64,000 bases of DNA, from positions 1,539,938-1,603,937 of the forward strand of contig NW_019091490.1 in NCBI RefSeq assembly GCF_001949145.1, given 5' to 3'. Origin of the DNA: Acanthaster planci (lineage: Eukaryota > Echinodermata > Asteroidea > Valvatida > Acanthasteridae). Below the pieces are notes generated by a model. It saw nothing but the letters and a program-made list of their open reading frames with translations. It did not search any database and was not told where the DNA came from. Shown here piece after piece: positions 34,689-47,135 of the stretch. Numbering within the stretch: the first letter of the stretch is position 1; each line of letters begins with the position of its first letter. The position numbers and the translations under genes were made by a program.

Positions 34689-35991
34689 TCATTCAGCCAT
34701 GTTAAAAAGTTAACAACACAATTATGGTGAACACAATATTCTTTGTCGGCTTAGTGCCTTCTGACTTTAAAAGACTACCCGGTACCCGCTGATACAATAA
34801 TGCACTTTACAATAATAAAAGAATATCTGTGATCTTTAAAATGGGCGAGTAGGAAAATTGTGGTTTTGCCAGTTACCGGGCAAACGTGATTTTTGGTGTT
34901 TGCTCGCAACACCTGGGCGCACCGCGGCGTGCACAGTACACAAGCCGCTGACGAGGACACACAGAGCCGACAAACGGGACAGTTATTGGCGGCAACAATA
35001 GCGGACAACTTATTCATTATCAGTACTCGTGTCCCAGTTTTTTTGAAGGCCTACCAAGCAAAATATTTACCCTCATAAATGGCTGGAGAGTCGACGGGGG
35101 GGGGGGTGCGTTTACGAGGCCCCGAGTCTTTCCCCAGCCTCAGAGCGCTTGCACACGCCGCCCACGGCTGATCCCGCCCGCCGCCCGGAGAAATAAATGG
35201 CTTCGAACAAGCCCCCCATGCCCCGCTCAGGTGGTCAGCCGAGCTTGCTGCCGATCATAAAAAGAAATCTACCGCGCCATTACGAGCAGCATAAAGATAA
35301 GACCACGGAGTGCGATTCGGTCGTTACGATAAAAAACAAGAACCGGGTTCAAAAGAACACAGCGGGGCACGGTTGGCATTTTTACGACTGGAGTTATTGT
35401 TTGGGAGGCAAAATGTTTGCCCCGCCATTGTACCCCCAAAACTGGAACACCGGCGCCAGAAATGGGTCAATGCGATTACAGAAATAAAACGATGTTTTTC
35501 CTAAAAGGAGAGGGCTCTCCGTGCCGTGAACTGTACTAACGGGAAACACGTGCGCACATAGCTTCATTTTTCGCTCTTGTTACAACAGTAGCTTCCAGAG
35601 TGTGCAACAGGCGGTGGAAATGATAAATACCCCCCCCCCACCTAAAAAACCCCAAACCTGTCACTTGTTAAATCCCCCTAATGCACCTCGTGCGAAGGAA
35701 ATGTGATTGATTCAGCAAGACTTGAGTGAGAAAGATCAAACGAGAAGAAACGAGGGACTCGTCAAACGGGAATACTTGTGGTTTTTTTGTCGCAAGAAGG
35801 GAGGAAAATGAAACTAAATCACGGAGTATTCTTTCAACACACCCCCTGCCCTCACAGCGAATATGACGTGTGGCGTGTTTTACAGTTCTCTCCGACCGAT
35901 GCCTTCCCATTCCAAACACCGCGACGAGAATTGGGACTGTTTTGATTGTCTCTCGTTTCTCTCCTCCAGTCATGCGCAAACGCCGACAAAA
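34689..35991. other. Non-coding stretch
   Basis: G11 at 35096-35106 and C10 at 35630-35639. A 96-codon frame at 35197-35487 begins MASNKPPMPRSGGQPSLLPI but shows no domain. It sits in a CpG-rich patch (35096-35190) that could be promoter-like. Confidence 0.35.
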
Positions 35992-36195
35992 ATGGCCGCA
36001 GGGACCGGTGACCGATATATGACCGCAGTATCTCAAGAGCGAGCAAAATCACACATCTTCGGGGGGTCGAAAGGCATCACCTCTCTTTCCAAATTGATTC
36101 CTAGTCAGACCTTGGTCAACTCCACGGATTCTTCGGCCTCCCCTCCCCCCTCAAAAAAGTTACTCCCCACGTTAAACATGCCCTACACTGAGTGA
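35992..36195 (+). CDS. Candidate start exon or small ORF at a YY1-type ATG
   Basis: The ATG lies in ACAAAAATGGCCGCAGG, which combines a good initiation context with a YY1-like AAnATGGCCGC. The frame encodes 67 residues starting MAAGTGDRYMTAVSQERAK and later a Ser/Pro-rich segment SSASPPPSKK, ending in TGA. Upstream CATGCGCAAACG (35971-35982) is a partial NRF-1-like site. A longer in-frame extension reaches 35863. This is a plausible first coding exon, but no donor is obvious and no family is recognised. Confidence 0.22.
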   Translation: MAAGTGDRYMTAVSQERAKSHIFGGSKGITSLSKLIPSQTLVNSTDSSASPPPSKKLLPTLNMPYTE

Positions 36196-37478
36196 CACTA
36201 TTATCTTTTAGCGGCGTGTAAGAGAAAAGAGAACGAGACTCAGACATGTACCGGGAGCGCTTCGGGAAATGTTCCACCGCACTAATTTGTAACATGAAGG
36301 GGAGTTTTGTGTGTGCTCTGTTCTGCGAGAAAAAAAATGGCAATTTCTGTAATACGGACGCGATATGAAGATTTAGGTCAGTTTGTTCCGTAGTCCCCAT
36401 TTTTTTCCCTCACCGGAGGGGGTGTTTATTCGAATCAAAGACGAGGCGCTATGAATCACATTTTTCCTGAGAAGGTTCCCATGGAAATACTAAAGAGAGA
36501 AAGAGAGAGAGAGAAAAAAATGGCGAGTAAATCATGATGGATCACGTAAATCGGGGAGCTTGTTTCTGGGATGAGCGGGTTAGGAAGCCACAGGTTATGC
36601 ACACGTCCGCCTGGTAAATTGATGAAGAAATCGAGTCTTCGGGGAGGGCAAGTGACAAATGTAATTGGAAGGAAAATACATCAGGCAAATTTACAGCAGG
36701 TTGTTTCATGTGTGACACCGGCCCATCAGCACTGGGTGACGTGTTCGCTGCGCACCAAAATCACTCGCTGTATGGTTTTCAATTAAGCGCTGAAATAACT
36801 ATTGTTCTAGTACGGTTTACTTGTATCCGAGAGCTTCCAGTCTTGGAAATGAACGTACTTTCTCTCATGTCGAGAAATCATTTGCTTAACCGAGTATGAG
36901 AGACGACTGGAATAAGCTCTCTGGGTATTCGTTATTTCTGTTGTCTTCCAGATGCGCCGAAAAGATAGGAATCTTGATTGGAATTGGACTCGACAGAATC
37001 CCTGTTCTCGAAATGGCGGTCATGCTCTTTCGGCTTTGACCTGTACGGATTTGGAGAGAAGCTGTCAAGTGGGAAAATTTGCGTTTATTCTGAGCTCAAA
37101 AGGCCCATCTGATAAGAGAGAGGTAATATGTTTAGCGATGAACTGACGGAAAGGGAGAACCGAATTTTTCTGAAACGCGATTATGATGTCGTAATTCAAG
37201 GGCGAATTTTGAGCGACAAGTGACAAATCTGTGGCTTTCTTCTCTACTGCCAGGTAGTCATCGTGGTTACGTTCAACCAGTGCTATTTATAGAAACAGAG
37301 TCAGTTACTGCGTGAGAATATAAAATGGCGATGACAGAATTTTTGTGCTAGTTTGGAGGGCAGTTATTAAATAAAAAACTCAATTGCTCGTTTAATTCGG
37401 GTACACATGGCCGGCGTTTGTGAAGAGTTTGCCCCGCGTATTGCCGACTTTCTACGTTTTGACCACCTTGGGTTTAAC
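36196..37478. other. Non-coding stretch
   Basis: It contains a GA-rich microsatellite at about 36492-36520. No credible coding segment. Confidence 0.55.
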
Positions 37479-37593
37479 AATACGGGCGTTTCACAATAGT
37501 GCGCGTCTGGAAAGGGTCGACAAATATCGCGCGTTGTGATTGGCCAGCGCGTTGCAAACTCTTGGGGGCGCGCTATTGTGAATCGCCCGTATT
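37479..37593. mobile_element. Compact MITE, 115 bp, near-perfect terminal inverted repeats
   Basis: The left end AATACGGGCG followed by TTTCACAATAGTGCGCG (37479-37505) is matched by the reverse complement of 37569-37593 over about 25 bp, with one substitution and one extra base. Both ends carry TA just before CGGGCG, so a TA target-site duplication, as in Tc1/mariner-type elements, is possible. The 60-bp interior is CpG-rich and holds GTGATTGGCCAG, a CCAAT-type sequence. Too short to encode a transposase; family unknown. Confidence 0.75.
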
Positions 37594-40500
37594 CCACATA
37601 ATTGCCACAATTATGGCATTTTGAGAGTGAAGGCTTAAATGCGCTAAAAAGTAGATGGAGTAAGTTGTCGTATAGGCCCAACGTGAGCTGACACTGGACA
37701 CAACAATGACCTTCTGAAACTGCAATAACAGGAGCAATAACAGGAGGTTTAAGTAATATGCAATTATTGATAGAAAATCGTGTAAATGGCAATTTGACCA
37801 TCTTTTTATCCGTGAATTTGATGATTCGTTTCTATTGAACAGTTAGATCCTCGTGTACAACCAACGGCTAAATATCCCTCGCACTTTAGTCGAGTGCAGC
37901 ATCGGCTAATCCTGGAACTAAATGGTTCAATTTTGAGGCCAGAAAATGGGCACCGTGGTTAGTTTCTGAGGCCGAGGGAGCCAGACATTAGCTGGACATT
38001 AATGGGAGCCACGATCCGTGCAAACGCACCTTTTGGGGACAGTCGGGGGGCGACGGTTCCAACCTCAGTTTGTGTTTCCCGCGGCATCCGATTTTTTTCT
38101 CTCTTTTTTTTTTAGGTTAAATGGAAGCCACAAATGAGCGGATGCGGGCCGTGGAAAGTGGGACAGATGTCGCCCGAATCACGCTCTCTCGTTTTTTATT
38201 TTCCGCGGGAACACTCGCAAAGTAGGTTTTCGTCGCCTGCGCACGATTAAGATACCAACTACAGGGATTTTTGTTGTTTTTGAGATTAACCGAATTTTCT
38301 TTCTTGCGTTTTATTTCTTCCCGTTTCTCCCATTTTCTTTTCAGAACAATGTCCTGTACACAATCTGTATTTTCATAAAATAATAATAAAAAAAGACCCT
38401 TTTCACGACCCGCCGTCGAGAATCAGATGTGACCTAGAGATCTTGCGAGAAAAGACGAGATGTCCTGAAAAGCTTGGCAACCTGAAAAAAAGGGCATTGC
38501 GATTCTAACGTACAGTTGGTGCGGAATTATGCCGACCGTGAATGTTTAATTCCCGTAACATACGAACAACATGGGGGGGGGGGAATAACACTTTGTCAAG
38601 CAAGAATTCCCACGCTGTAGGCAGAGTACAGTGAAGCGACGCTGCCAAGGTCCATCTTGCTGGGACCATGGTTCGTCATATTGGATAGGGCAATCAGTGG
38701 GTTTACTCATAGCATGAAACGTCGAAAGGATTTCTTTTTATTCATCTCCAAATGTCAACTGGGGCTATGGCAAGTAGGGGGACGGTTTTACTTCTCTATC
38801 ACATGGCACCTTAAGCTACGTCGCGGCACAGACGCTTGGAAAACATTTTGTACACCAAAACTAACAAGACGCTTCGAGCGGATGTCTGGAAAAGGTCACA
38901 TGCTACCCTCAATGCAAACTCGACTCAAATTCATTTATTTTCTTCAAAATATCGTTTTTGTTCAATTCTTTTTATATTAAACCTTTAGTGCAACCCCGGA
39001 CGCTATGTTGTACGATGTCATGTACATTAGATACATTCTGAGCACCATGTTGATACATTTCGCTCATTATGGCGTCCCATAAAATATCAATGTCATGTAA
39101 TGGGTGAATATAGCGACAACTCCTGTAGACTTCCATCGTGAAACATTCACCAGGCTTCTGCAACTTAAAAGGGGATGAGCCGTGACTCATTGATTAGGAC
39201 TGAGTCACAGTGCGATCATTGTTTGGCCAAGACAGTGTTGTTGAAGCTCATTCAGAGGCGGGAAAAACGAAGGCGAGTTTTGGACCGGTAGAACTCGTGT
39301 TCAAGCGTGGTGTGGAAGACGGGAGATTTTCACACGAAGAGCGGGCGGTCGCTCTCCGTCCTCCTCGACGCCTCTTGCCGAGGTCGCCCCGTGAGAGACA
39401 GGAGACAGCTTCGGTCGAGAGAGTCCGGAAGTCCACAAAACGTGTCAAAAGCGGATTTTCCAAGCCCAAATCACGCCGTCGTCGTAAAAAAAAAACCCGA
39501 ATGGGAAAAAGTTGCCATAAAACGATAAAAAAAACAACTTGTCTCAATTAGTCGGGGCGCCTGAAAAACGCCACGGTATCATCTTGATGGGATCCCACGC
39601 TCTGGGTTTTCTTTGAAGTGAAGTGGAGGGAGGAAAGGACGGGCGAAAAGGGGGATTTTTGGCCCGAGGGACCCGGTTACAACCTCACGGAACGGGCACG
39701 CGCGTGACTCCGTCTATGGCCGATTGTAGGGCGTCCCAACGCCCCGACCGAGAAGCCCCGATTTTGGTACACCGTCTAAATTTCCTTGGGGAAATAAAAT
39801 TTCATCAAAACGCTGGAACTCGCGTGGCATCCCCGATAAACAGTTGGACAAAAGTGCTCCGTGTTGTGAGTGTGGCCAGAGTAGGAAAAAAAAGGGGAGG
39901 ATATGAAAACATGAATGTCACGTAGATGCGACAATGCCACAAATAATTTCGGTGGGAATTCAGCTCCTGAAAGAAAGGAAGGGGGGGTTGGAGCAAGTGG
40001 AATATGTCGGACAATGTTTATCTGTTAGTCTGGGGAGGGTCCTTCCAACCAATCACATTTGATACCGGTGGCTGCCATTGAACGCTGGCATGATTACGGT
40101 GCTTGATTAGAAAAAATTAAACTGATTGTCCTCCGGGTCTGGTGGGCTTTATGGCGAAGCAATCAAAATAACTGCAAATCTCGGGCTCGACCGCTGTGCC
40201 TCCCCTTCTCCCGTTCTGACCGTATTTGAGAGGGGAGACGCACACAGCGACTCGAATCCCCGAATGTTATACTTTCGTTCCCGCTCCGAGAGAAAGGGGC
40301 GCTCTCTGCATCGAGGTACAGCGGGAACATTGGGTTAAACTTTTTGTTTGGCTGGGAACACCAACTAGCGCCTGGATGCTTCGCGCGCGTGTAGACATGA
40401 TTCTTTGCCGCGTCCGCGGTCTTCGCCGTGTCCGCGACACGTGCTCGCAGGGAATGCACAACAGTCAACGGCTGTAGCCGTCTCTCATAGGTTTGTGCAT

Positions 40501-40841
40501 TGGCTAGCCGCAGCAAAGTAAAATTGGGCACGGTCTCTGTTTGGAATGCCCTCGCTCGTAGGATATCGGTCGTGTCTCCCACCTACTGTCTCGGCAAAGA
40601 CCCGCTATCGTTAATCAGCGTGTTCAGGTACCAGGATTGGAAACGAGGCAGCAGGCTTAGTCGTCTGGTGCCCGTGATGTTCTTCTCAACTATTAAAATA
40701 GTATATACATAATTTGAAAAAACAGTGCTTTGACAGTTAGGCTAAAGAGGTTTGCATGAATACCATCTTAGAGGTCAGTGCTTTGTTCCACAGGGTATAC
40801 ACAAGGAGGTTTCTTGTGGAACAAAATAACTTCCCTGCAAG
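37594..40841. other. Non-coding stretch
   Basis: G11 at 38573-38583. Frames at 38657-38980 and 39210-39551 have no recognisable domain; the latter ends in a Lys/Arg-rich tail coded by an A-rich patch and is covered on the other strand. CpG-rich at 40160-40450. Confidence 0.5.
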
Positions 40842-40976
40842 ATGGCTGCCACGCAAAGCTTCTATAAAGTATACAAATGGCTCTGTTTTACGGTTCAGGG
40901 GACAAGGTTTTTTTCTTTTTTTTATCCAACGAAAAATAGGCCGGCATTTGTTGACTCGGCCTCTGTTTGCTTCTAG
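40842..40976 (+). CDS. Small ORF at a YY1-like ATG, doubtful
   Basis: AAGATGGCTGCCACG resembles the YY1/Kozak combination of some first exons. The 44-codon frame begins MAATQSFYKVYKWLCFTVQG and then becomes Phe-rich from a T tract. There is no donor and no family match. The minus strand is also open here (40737-41102). Confidence 0.1.
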   Translation: MAATQSFYKVYKWLCFTVQGTRFFSFFYPTKNRPAFVDSASVCF

Positions 40977-42041
40977 ACCTGTCGCTTGCAGAAGTTGCCT
41001 CCAGCGAATTTCAAGTGTGAAGAACTTCGGCACCTCAGACACAAACTTGGCTGATGGTCGCGTAATGCACCGCCAACGATTGATGATCTCAAAGTCAGCC
41101 ACTTACCCATCCGGATCCGGAAACTAACAATAAAGTCCACATTGCTTGTCTTTCTCATAAAGCAGAGATCACAAGACGCACTTTTCATGAAAAAAAAAAA
41201 GCATAACACTAGAACTCTGGATTCCGTCGGGAGGAAAGCAAACCTACGGAGAATTTTTTTCAAAAAGGACGCCCACGTTATGTTCAAAAGAAATATCATA
41301 AAAAGGGGGCGCACTTCATTCTGAACAGATTGGAAATGATGATGGCGATTTCCGGAGTGAGATTGTGATGGAGTGCATAACTCCCTGTGGGATCGCTGCA
41401 TCAGATTTGCTCTCAATTCAGGGGATATGACGTTTTCCTATTAACTTTTCTGCTGACACAGTAACCGTGGATATCTTTTCCAACTCAACCTCTTTCGATA
41501 TTAGAAGACCCAAGATCAATTCCCGCTACCAAACGTCTTAAGTTGTAACCAAACCAGAAACATGTACTGAAATCAGAATAAGAAACGATGACTTTTGAAG
41601 GGGAGAGGTTTCTTGTGGTGAGATTCACGTGCGCACTAGTTCTTGGCCCGGGATGTGACAGTCATAACTGGAAGTTCATGCTTTTCCAAGTTTTAGGGGG
41701 CAGGAGTTTGAAGAGGAAGCTTGATAGTTGGCTTGGACGAGTTCGGAGCTATTTGATCTTCGGAACCGAGGCGACAGACAAATCTCACACAAGGCTAGCA
41801 GGACCGCCCAGCATCAAAGGCAGGAGGCACGGTACTCCCCTGGCCGGCCTCTGGTGACCCCGTCTCATCCCCCCTGCCCAGTACGGCATGTGTGGACTGA
41901 GAACCCGCTTTCTAGATTTCATCCACTGCCTTACCCTCTCATTTCTTAACACTAACATCTGCGTGCAGTCTTCTCTTGAAGGAATCGTGACTTGCGCTGT
42001 GACGCATGTTTTACTGCAGCCTACCAGTAAAGTAAGTAAAA

Positions 42042-42137
42042 ATGGCCGAACCAATTAAACTTTTACACCTGCAGATCGTCACAGTAATGCGGAGAATTGC
42101 CACGGATTTCGTAGATCGGTCTTCTTTTCCGGAATGA
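42042..42137 (+). CDS. Small ORF, unrecognised (31 codons)
   Basis: AAAAATGGCC gives a good start context. The product begins MAEPIKLLHLQIVTVMRRIA and ends in FPE, a compact hydrophobic-basic composition typical of a helix. Too short to assign; the minus strand is also open. A coding role is a guess. Confidence 0.12.
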   Translation: MAEPIKLLHLQIVTVMRRIATDFVDRSSFPE

Positions 42138-44790
42138 GCAAAATTAATGGACCCTGCAGTTGACTCTGTAAGCAGAGAGAGTGATGGAAGTGGAGGGAGG
42201 AACGAGAGTTCACGCCCACAATCACTCGAGAGCTGTGTCCGCATTTGCCCTGTCTAGAAATCAGGGGGGAAAATGAGTACAAGGGCTTTGAATTCTCCCC
42301 CACACACAGCTTCTCGAGATAAGTCACCAATCCGCCCCCTCCGCCATAGATTGGCCCTCAGTTAAAATACATCAGGGCCAAAAAGGGAGCCGTAATTACA
42401 GTATGAAGTCGGGAAATGGTGTTTTGCATTCTCGTGTAGGAATAGGCTGGTCTCCGTTTGAAGACATAAGGATAAACCCAAAACAGACTTATAGGGGTTC
42501 CAATTTTATTTCGGGGGGGAGGGTGATTTCTTCATATCCACTTTGTGGTCTTTCGAGTTGTGGAGCCGAACTTTGACGCCTCTTACAAACTTTTGTGAGA
42601 AAGGGAAATGTTTTAATACACAAAAACGCTTCTTCAACCTCTAGTCCCCCCCCCAAATCGTCTGGCTCCGCTTGTCTTAATGAATGTGCCAGTGTTCAAC
42701 TCCTCCCCTGAGCATCACTGGGCACAATAACCTAAGTGATCTGCGTAAAAAGTGCTAAATCAGACCTTCTAAATATTTCTTTATTTACCACATCCAACAG
42801 CGGAGGGATCACCAGTTACATGAATGGGATAAACATAATATATATAACATTCTAAATCTGTACATTCGTGTATATGTCGTTGGGACTGTTTTACACACTC
42901 CGTCAAACCCAGCAAGCCGTGACAGTGAAGAAAGAGAAAATGAAAGCTCCCTCTCTCGCCAATAACCTTCCCGTACACAGGCCGCGATCTTGCCCATGCG
43001 CACTGCTTACCATCGGTGTGCGCAGGTGCAAAACGACGGGATGCGGTTTTTTTTTATCACGGTGGAGGAAAGAAAGTGACAGATGACGAATTGCTCGGCG
43101 AAATTGGTCTGGACACTCCCGACAATACATCTTAATTTGGGGCACCTTCTTCACATTTGGGGGGAAATCGTGTTACCCCATTTCTCGCATGTTTTTCTTC
43201 CGACGGAATGCCACCCGGGTATCTCTGGCCTGTGTTTACGCATCATGACATGATCTTTAATCGATGGCGTATGAACAAAATTCACGTAAAGGATCTTCGT
43301 CCTTAAATCTTAAATTGGAAAAATCAAAAGTACGAGTGCGACAGAACGGGCTCTTCTAATGTCTTTCTTAAAACTGAGAGCAGAATCCCGCTTCCGAAAT
43401 AGAGCCTCCCTGTTGCACTTTTTACCAGTGGGATGACCTTCGACCCGGTTGATTAAATTAAAATTAATGCGAGTTTGCTCTTCAATTTCCCCTAAGCACA
43501 GTAATTCAATTTGGAAATAAGACGAAATTAAGCCCTCGTTGTATCATTCTACTGCCTAGAGATGATCTTTACTTTTTTCTCGCTTTCGGCGTCGTCATCT
43601 TTTTTTTTTTTTCATTTTTTTTTTTTTTTGATATTTGCACACTCTAGAATCTGTGCCGGGGTGAATAGGCGTTGGACGTGAACTGACGCGTCACGCGTCC
43701 AAACACCCACAACAACAGATAAACAAACAAGCAACGTATGGACTGACTGACAAACGAGGAGGGTAAATATTGGGGGGACCGTTGACTGACAGCCCTCCGG
43801 GCCGGCTCGGTCGCTGAATGGCAAGATCCCGTGTGTGACGTGCACTACAAGGGCAGCTCTGCAAATAACCTCGGCGATTGTTTTCGGGCGAGTCTGCTCC
43901 CGTAAAGGGTCGCCTGTACTTGGCCCGTGTCCCGACATGCACGCACGGCCCAGGCACGAAGGAACGAGAATCCACGTTGTCGAGCAGCGTCCCCATTATT
44001 GGCAGTACAATACCCGCCACGGGTCCCCTCGGAATTTTGAGTCAACGTCAGATATAAGTGCAGAACCCCCAGTAGCCGTGTTTGGCAAAGTTCAACAACC
44101 CCCCCCCCCATCAACCTTACCTAAGAGCGGGGGACAACTTTCTCTGAGAGAAGGTAATCCGTTTTTCATTTTTGGAAAGGATAAACAGACATGTGACTGG
44201 GTGGCAAGATGTGTTAGTGTCGTTTGATGTGTCGGATTAATAACAATTCCATCGGCGTTTGGAGCGCGGTCTCTTGGTAAACTTTGAACTCTTGACACCT
44301 TTCGCTGGGAAGGAAGCTGTGTAGAATGTGCAACACGCGTGCACTCGCACCCGCCGCTTCCCGTGCAACTAAAATTAGAATGCTTCGAACAGCCTTAGCG
44401 AAATTTGTACCGCTAAATGATGAAACCATCCACTCAGTACATGCTGACAGTTTCGAAGTGTTAAAAAAGAGGAGCATAATCCATTTGAAAATATAACATT
44501 TCGTGAGACCTCTAACCGTTACCATGTTAGATTCGAAACTTCAAGGTTCAAAGGTTGCTCTATAATGTCACCTCGTTCTTCTTTTAGCATAGGCCTAATG
44601 TGAGGATGAGTGACACCTGTAAGTGGAAAGTAGATATACATGTACCACAGGTCTGCATTGGCCAATGCATAATGTACTCGGAAAACGGGGCATGTCGCCT
44701 ACAAAAGCACAAACAAAAACGTAAAAAAAGAGGAATTACCCAAAAGTCTGCGCGAACACAAAGGTGATGTTAGTCTTTGTGTGCTTGTAG
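42138..44790. other. Non-coding stretch, with long T tract
   Basis: T13-CA-T15 tract at 43600-43629 and a C11 run at 44099-44109. Frames at 43612-44298 overlap on both strands and have no known domain. Confidence 0.5.
43600..43629. repeat. Poly-T tract
   Basis: Thirteen T, CA, then fifteen T. It could be the reverse-strand poly-A tail of a retroposed sequence, but the DNA to the right shows no recognisable copy. Confidence 0.9.
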
Positions 44791-44791
44791 G

Positions 44792-45285
44792 CTATCTATC
44801 TATCTATGTCGCCCTCAGGCGGGATCTCCTGCGGCGGTTCCAAACTCCTTTATCCTTCATGCAATCAGCCAGCTCTGTCATGGTCTCCACGCGCACATCT
44901 CTCCTCAGGACGGTAATATAGCCCATCCTCTTTCCACCCCTTAACTTTGTTCCATGCGTTGGTTCCCACAATACCAGTTGGCTTGCCGGCAGCTCGGGAT
45001 GTCTGTAACAGTGCCCTGCAAGGCCCATCCGTCTGTATTTAAAGCGATCTTTTGTGACATCCGTGGTAGCGTACCATAAAGGTGTTATTGGGCACACGGT
45101 CTCTCTAGTCGATGTTGAGTACAAACCTTGGCAATCTGTAGCATCCGTGTCGATAGACTTCCGGAGGGCCGTGGAATGGCATTTATCGGTGCTATTGTTG
45201 CAGCCTGGGTGTACCAACCTTTGAATGTATACGAACATGGCACCCATGTCATAAACTGGACGATATTACAAGAATAATTGTGCTT
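44792..45285 (-). mobile_element. 5'-truncated non-LTR retrotransposon
   Basis: On the minus strand the insertion ends in a (TAGA)n tail (44792-44808), preceded by the polyprotein C-terminus (44804-45247). 5' truncation at about 45250-45280 is typical of target-primed reverse transcription. TGTGCTT occurs on both sides (44780-44786 and 45279-45285) and may be a target-site duplication, though it is only 7 bp. The clade cannot be fixed from this part alone; RTE, L2 and CR1-like elements have similar C-terminal regions. Confidence 0.8.
44804..45247 (-). pseudogene. C-terminal part of a non-LTR retrotransposon reverse transcriptase polyprotein
   Basis: The minus-strand frame contains RRMGLAGHCYRHPELPASQL, then VLWEPTHGTKLRGGKRMGYI, and ends in ELADCMKDKGVWNRRRRSRL before RAT and a stop. 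This is the characteristic region downstream of the reverse-transcriptase domain in many animal non-LTR elements: an R-R-hydrophobic-AGHC motif, LxLWEPxHG, a basic Gly/Arg patch, then a helix ending in a D-x-x-x-W-like motif (here KGVWNR). The endonuclease and the catalytic RT motifs are absent. The stop codon overlaps the first TAGA unit. The upstream part ALRKSIDTDATDCQGLYS aligns loosely with the connection before this region. Non-functional fragment. Confidence 0.85.
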
Positions 45286-47135
45286 ACTGCACTTCTCCAA
45301 AACAGAAAATTGCTACTCGACTTTCCAAGCGCTCAACATTGAACAAACTAGCAATTACCCACGCGTCTTGGGCGAACTCTTCCCAAAAGTCCGACTGGCA
45401 TGATCTTACTCCCTCTATAGGGCACAATCATCTGTTTGGTAATTTCAATCCAACTGCGCGCGTGCGGTAGAAGAATTATCACTTCGCAACATTTTTGGCC
45501 AGCATTTTGGAGCGTAAACTTGGTGTGGGTTTTCTCACTCGAAGGAAAATGTTCTTAAGAGGAAATAATTTACTACTGTAAGGGTGTGCGCCTTTTTCCT
45601 ATGTTTAATTAACCTTTGAGAGAGTTTAAGCAGGTGCTGCATAGAGTTAACCATGTGATTCAGTTTGATTCACTACAATGCAGGACGATTGGACCGCGTC
45701 CGTCGACAAGGCTATTTTATTGGAACCGGACCTGGGGTTAACTTCGCTGGTGCTCGTTTGGCTGTGACTGAACATTGGAGCAAAACAGCTGCGACCAGAA
45801 GAACAGTGAGGAATGAAAGCAAAGGATGCAACAATACGATGTTTTTCACCGTATAAGTCGCTCTTCAAGGTCCTTGGGGTATCGCGCATGCGCTCTGATG
45901 AGGAGGAATTGCTTCCCGATCCACTGTTCACGTGGCCCTCACGCAGAAAGACCACGAAATGACTGAGCATAGCATGATTCGAAGCCCATTTGCATTGTAA
46001 AATGAAAGGCTGTCAAACTACGAAAATTTGACAGTGATACTAGGGCAGTTAGGTCCAGGTCAAGGGTCAAGCAACGTGCGCTAAAGGACGCCCTTGAGTC
46101 CACATGTCAGGGGGCGGTGCGGGGGCTTTCCAGTGTACTTTCTCTGACTCTATCTCTGATGGCCATGGTTCGTGTCCCGCCCGCCCAGTGAAACATAAAA
46201 TCGGTCTCATCTACATGTAGGCATATAATTTGCTTACGTCGAACCTTCTCAGTTATCTCTCTTGTTTCTTTTACATGCCTTTCCCGCAATGCCTTCTGTC
46301 TAGAGGGTCATTGGCTGGACTTTTCTACACTAAAGGAATCTGTATCCAAATGGTCATTAGTGAGCGGGCAAAAAAATAAACCACAGCTTCTCGGAGATTG
46401 ACACGGACATTGTCCAACATATATACGCACCAAGCCCTCCCTGCCAGTGCTGTTTGTGAACTGTTTGCTAACAAACAGGTTAAATAAAACCTTACCATGC
46501 CTATGCTATTTAGGCTACAAAACTGCCCCAATTTCGTTTGTGATGCGGATACGTTTTGACCAACGTTTCGGCAGAACATTCACAAAAGCATGTGCGAGCA
46601 ATCTATATTTTGATCAGCCAGGTCGGGAGAGACGTTATACAGTAACTGCCAACGTGTGCCAGTGTAAGTCGAGTCACTAGCTTCCATCGCCAGTCAAATA
46701 CACGAGTCATTTTAGATGTTCAGCCATTAGCTCCGAGTAGACTGTAATTGGGACTTGCGATGCACTCGATTACAGAATGACTGATGTCTATGATACAGTT
46801 ATTTACGGACACATAATGCTGAAACACACTACAAAGGAGGGTCGTGTCCCGTAACATTATGCACCGCTGCTTTCAATGTTTAAAGAGCAGTTGGGTCTCT
46901 TAGTCTTTTGTCAACAAGGGGTTTGGTGAAATAAAAGAATTTAAAGGTTTTATTGACTTCCGTAGCAGAAGCACGTAGATCGATGTCAAGTACCTGTAGT
47001 GACTTTAATGCCCAAACAAAAATATTGGTGACTGAAAATAATCAGCAAATCTATAAGGATCCAACAGCAAGGTCGACGATTTCTGCGTCGAGTTCGATGC
47101 TGTTGCATTTACTGAGCCCCCTCCCCGACCTTGCC
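45286..47135. other. Non-coding stretch with one NRF-1 site
   Basis: Short frames at 45665-45856 (plus) and 45647-45970 (minus) overlap. GTAAGTCGAG near 46664 is a donor-like sequence without an exon I can defend. Confidence 0.5.
45884..45893. promoter_or_regulatory. NRF-1 palindrome GCGCATGCGC
   Basis: A perfect match to the NRF-1 core, typical of CpG promoters of housekeeping genes in animals. The neighbourhood is only mildly CpG-rich, and no first exon is recognised on either side. Confidence 0.35.

Noticed and set aside
39210-39551. Frame with a Lys/Arg-rich tail that could look nuclear or ribosomal
   Set aside because: The basic tail comes from an A-rich low-complexity stretch, and the other strand is open over the same interval.
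43600-43629. Poly-T as the tail of a processed pseudogene
   Set aside because: No recognisable retroposed coding sequence lies on the expected side.
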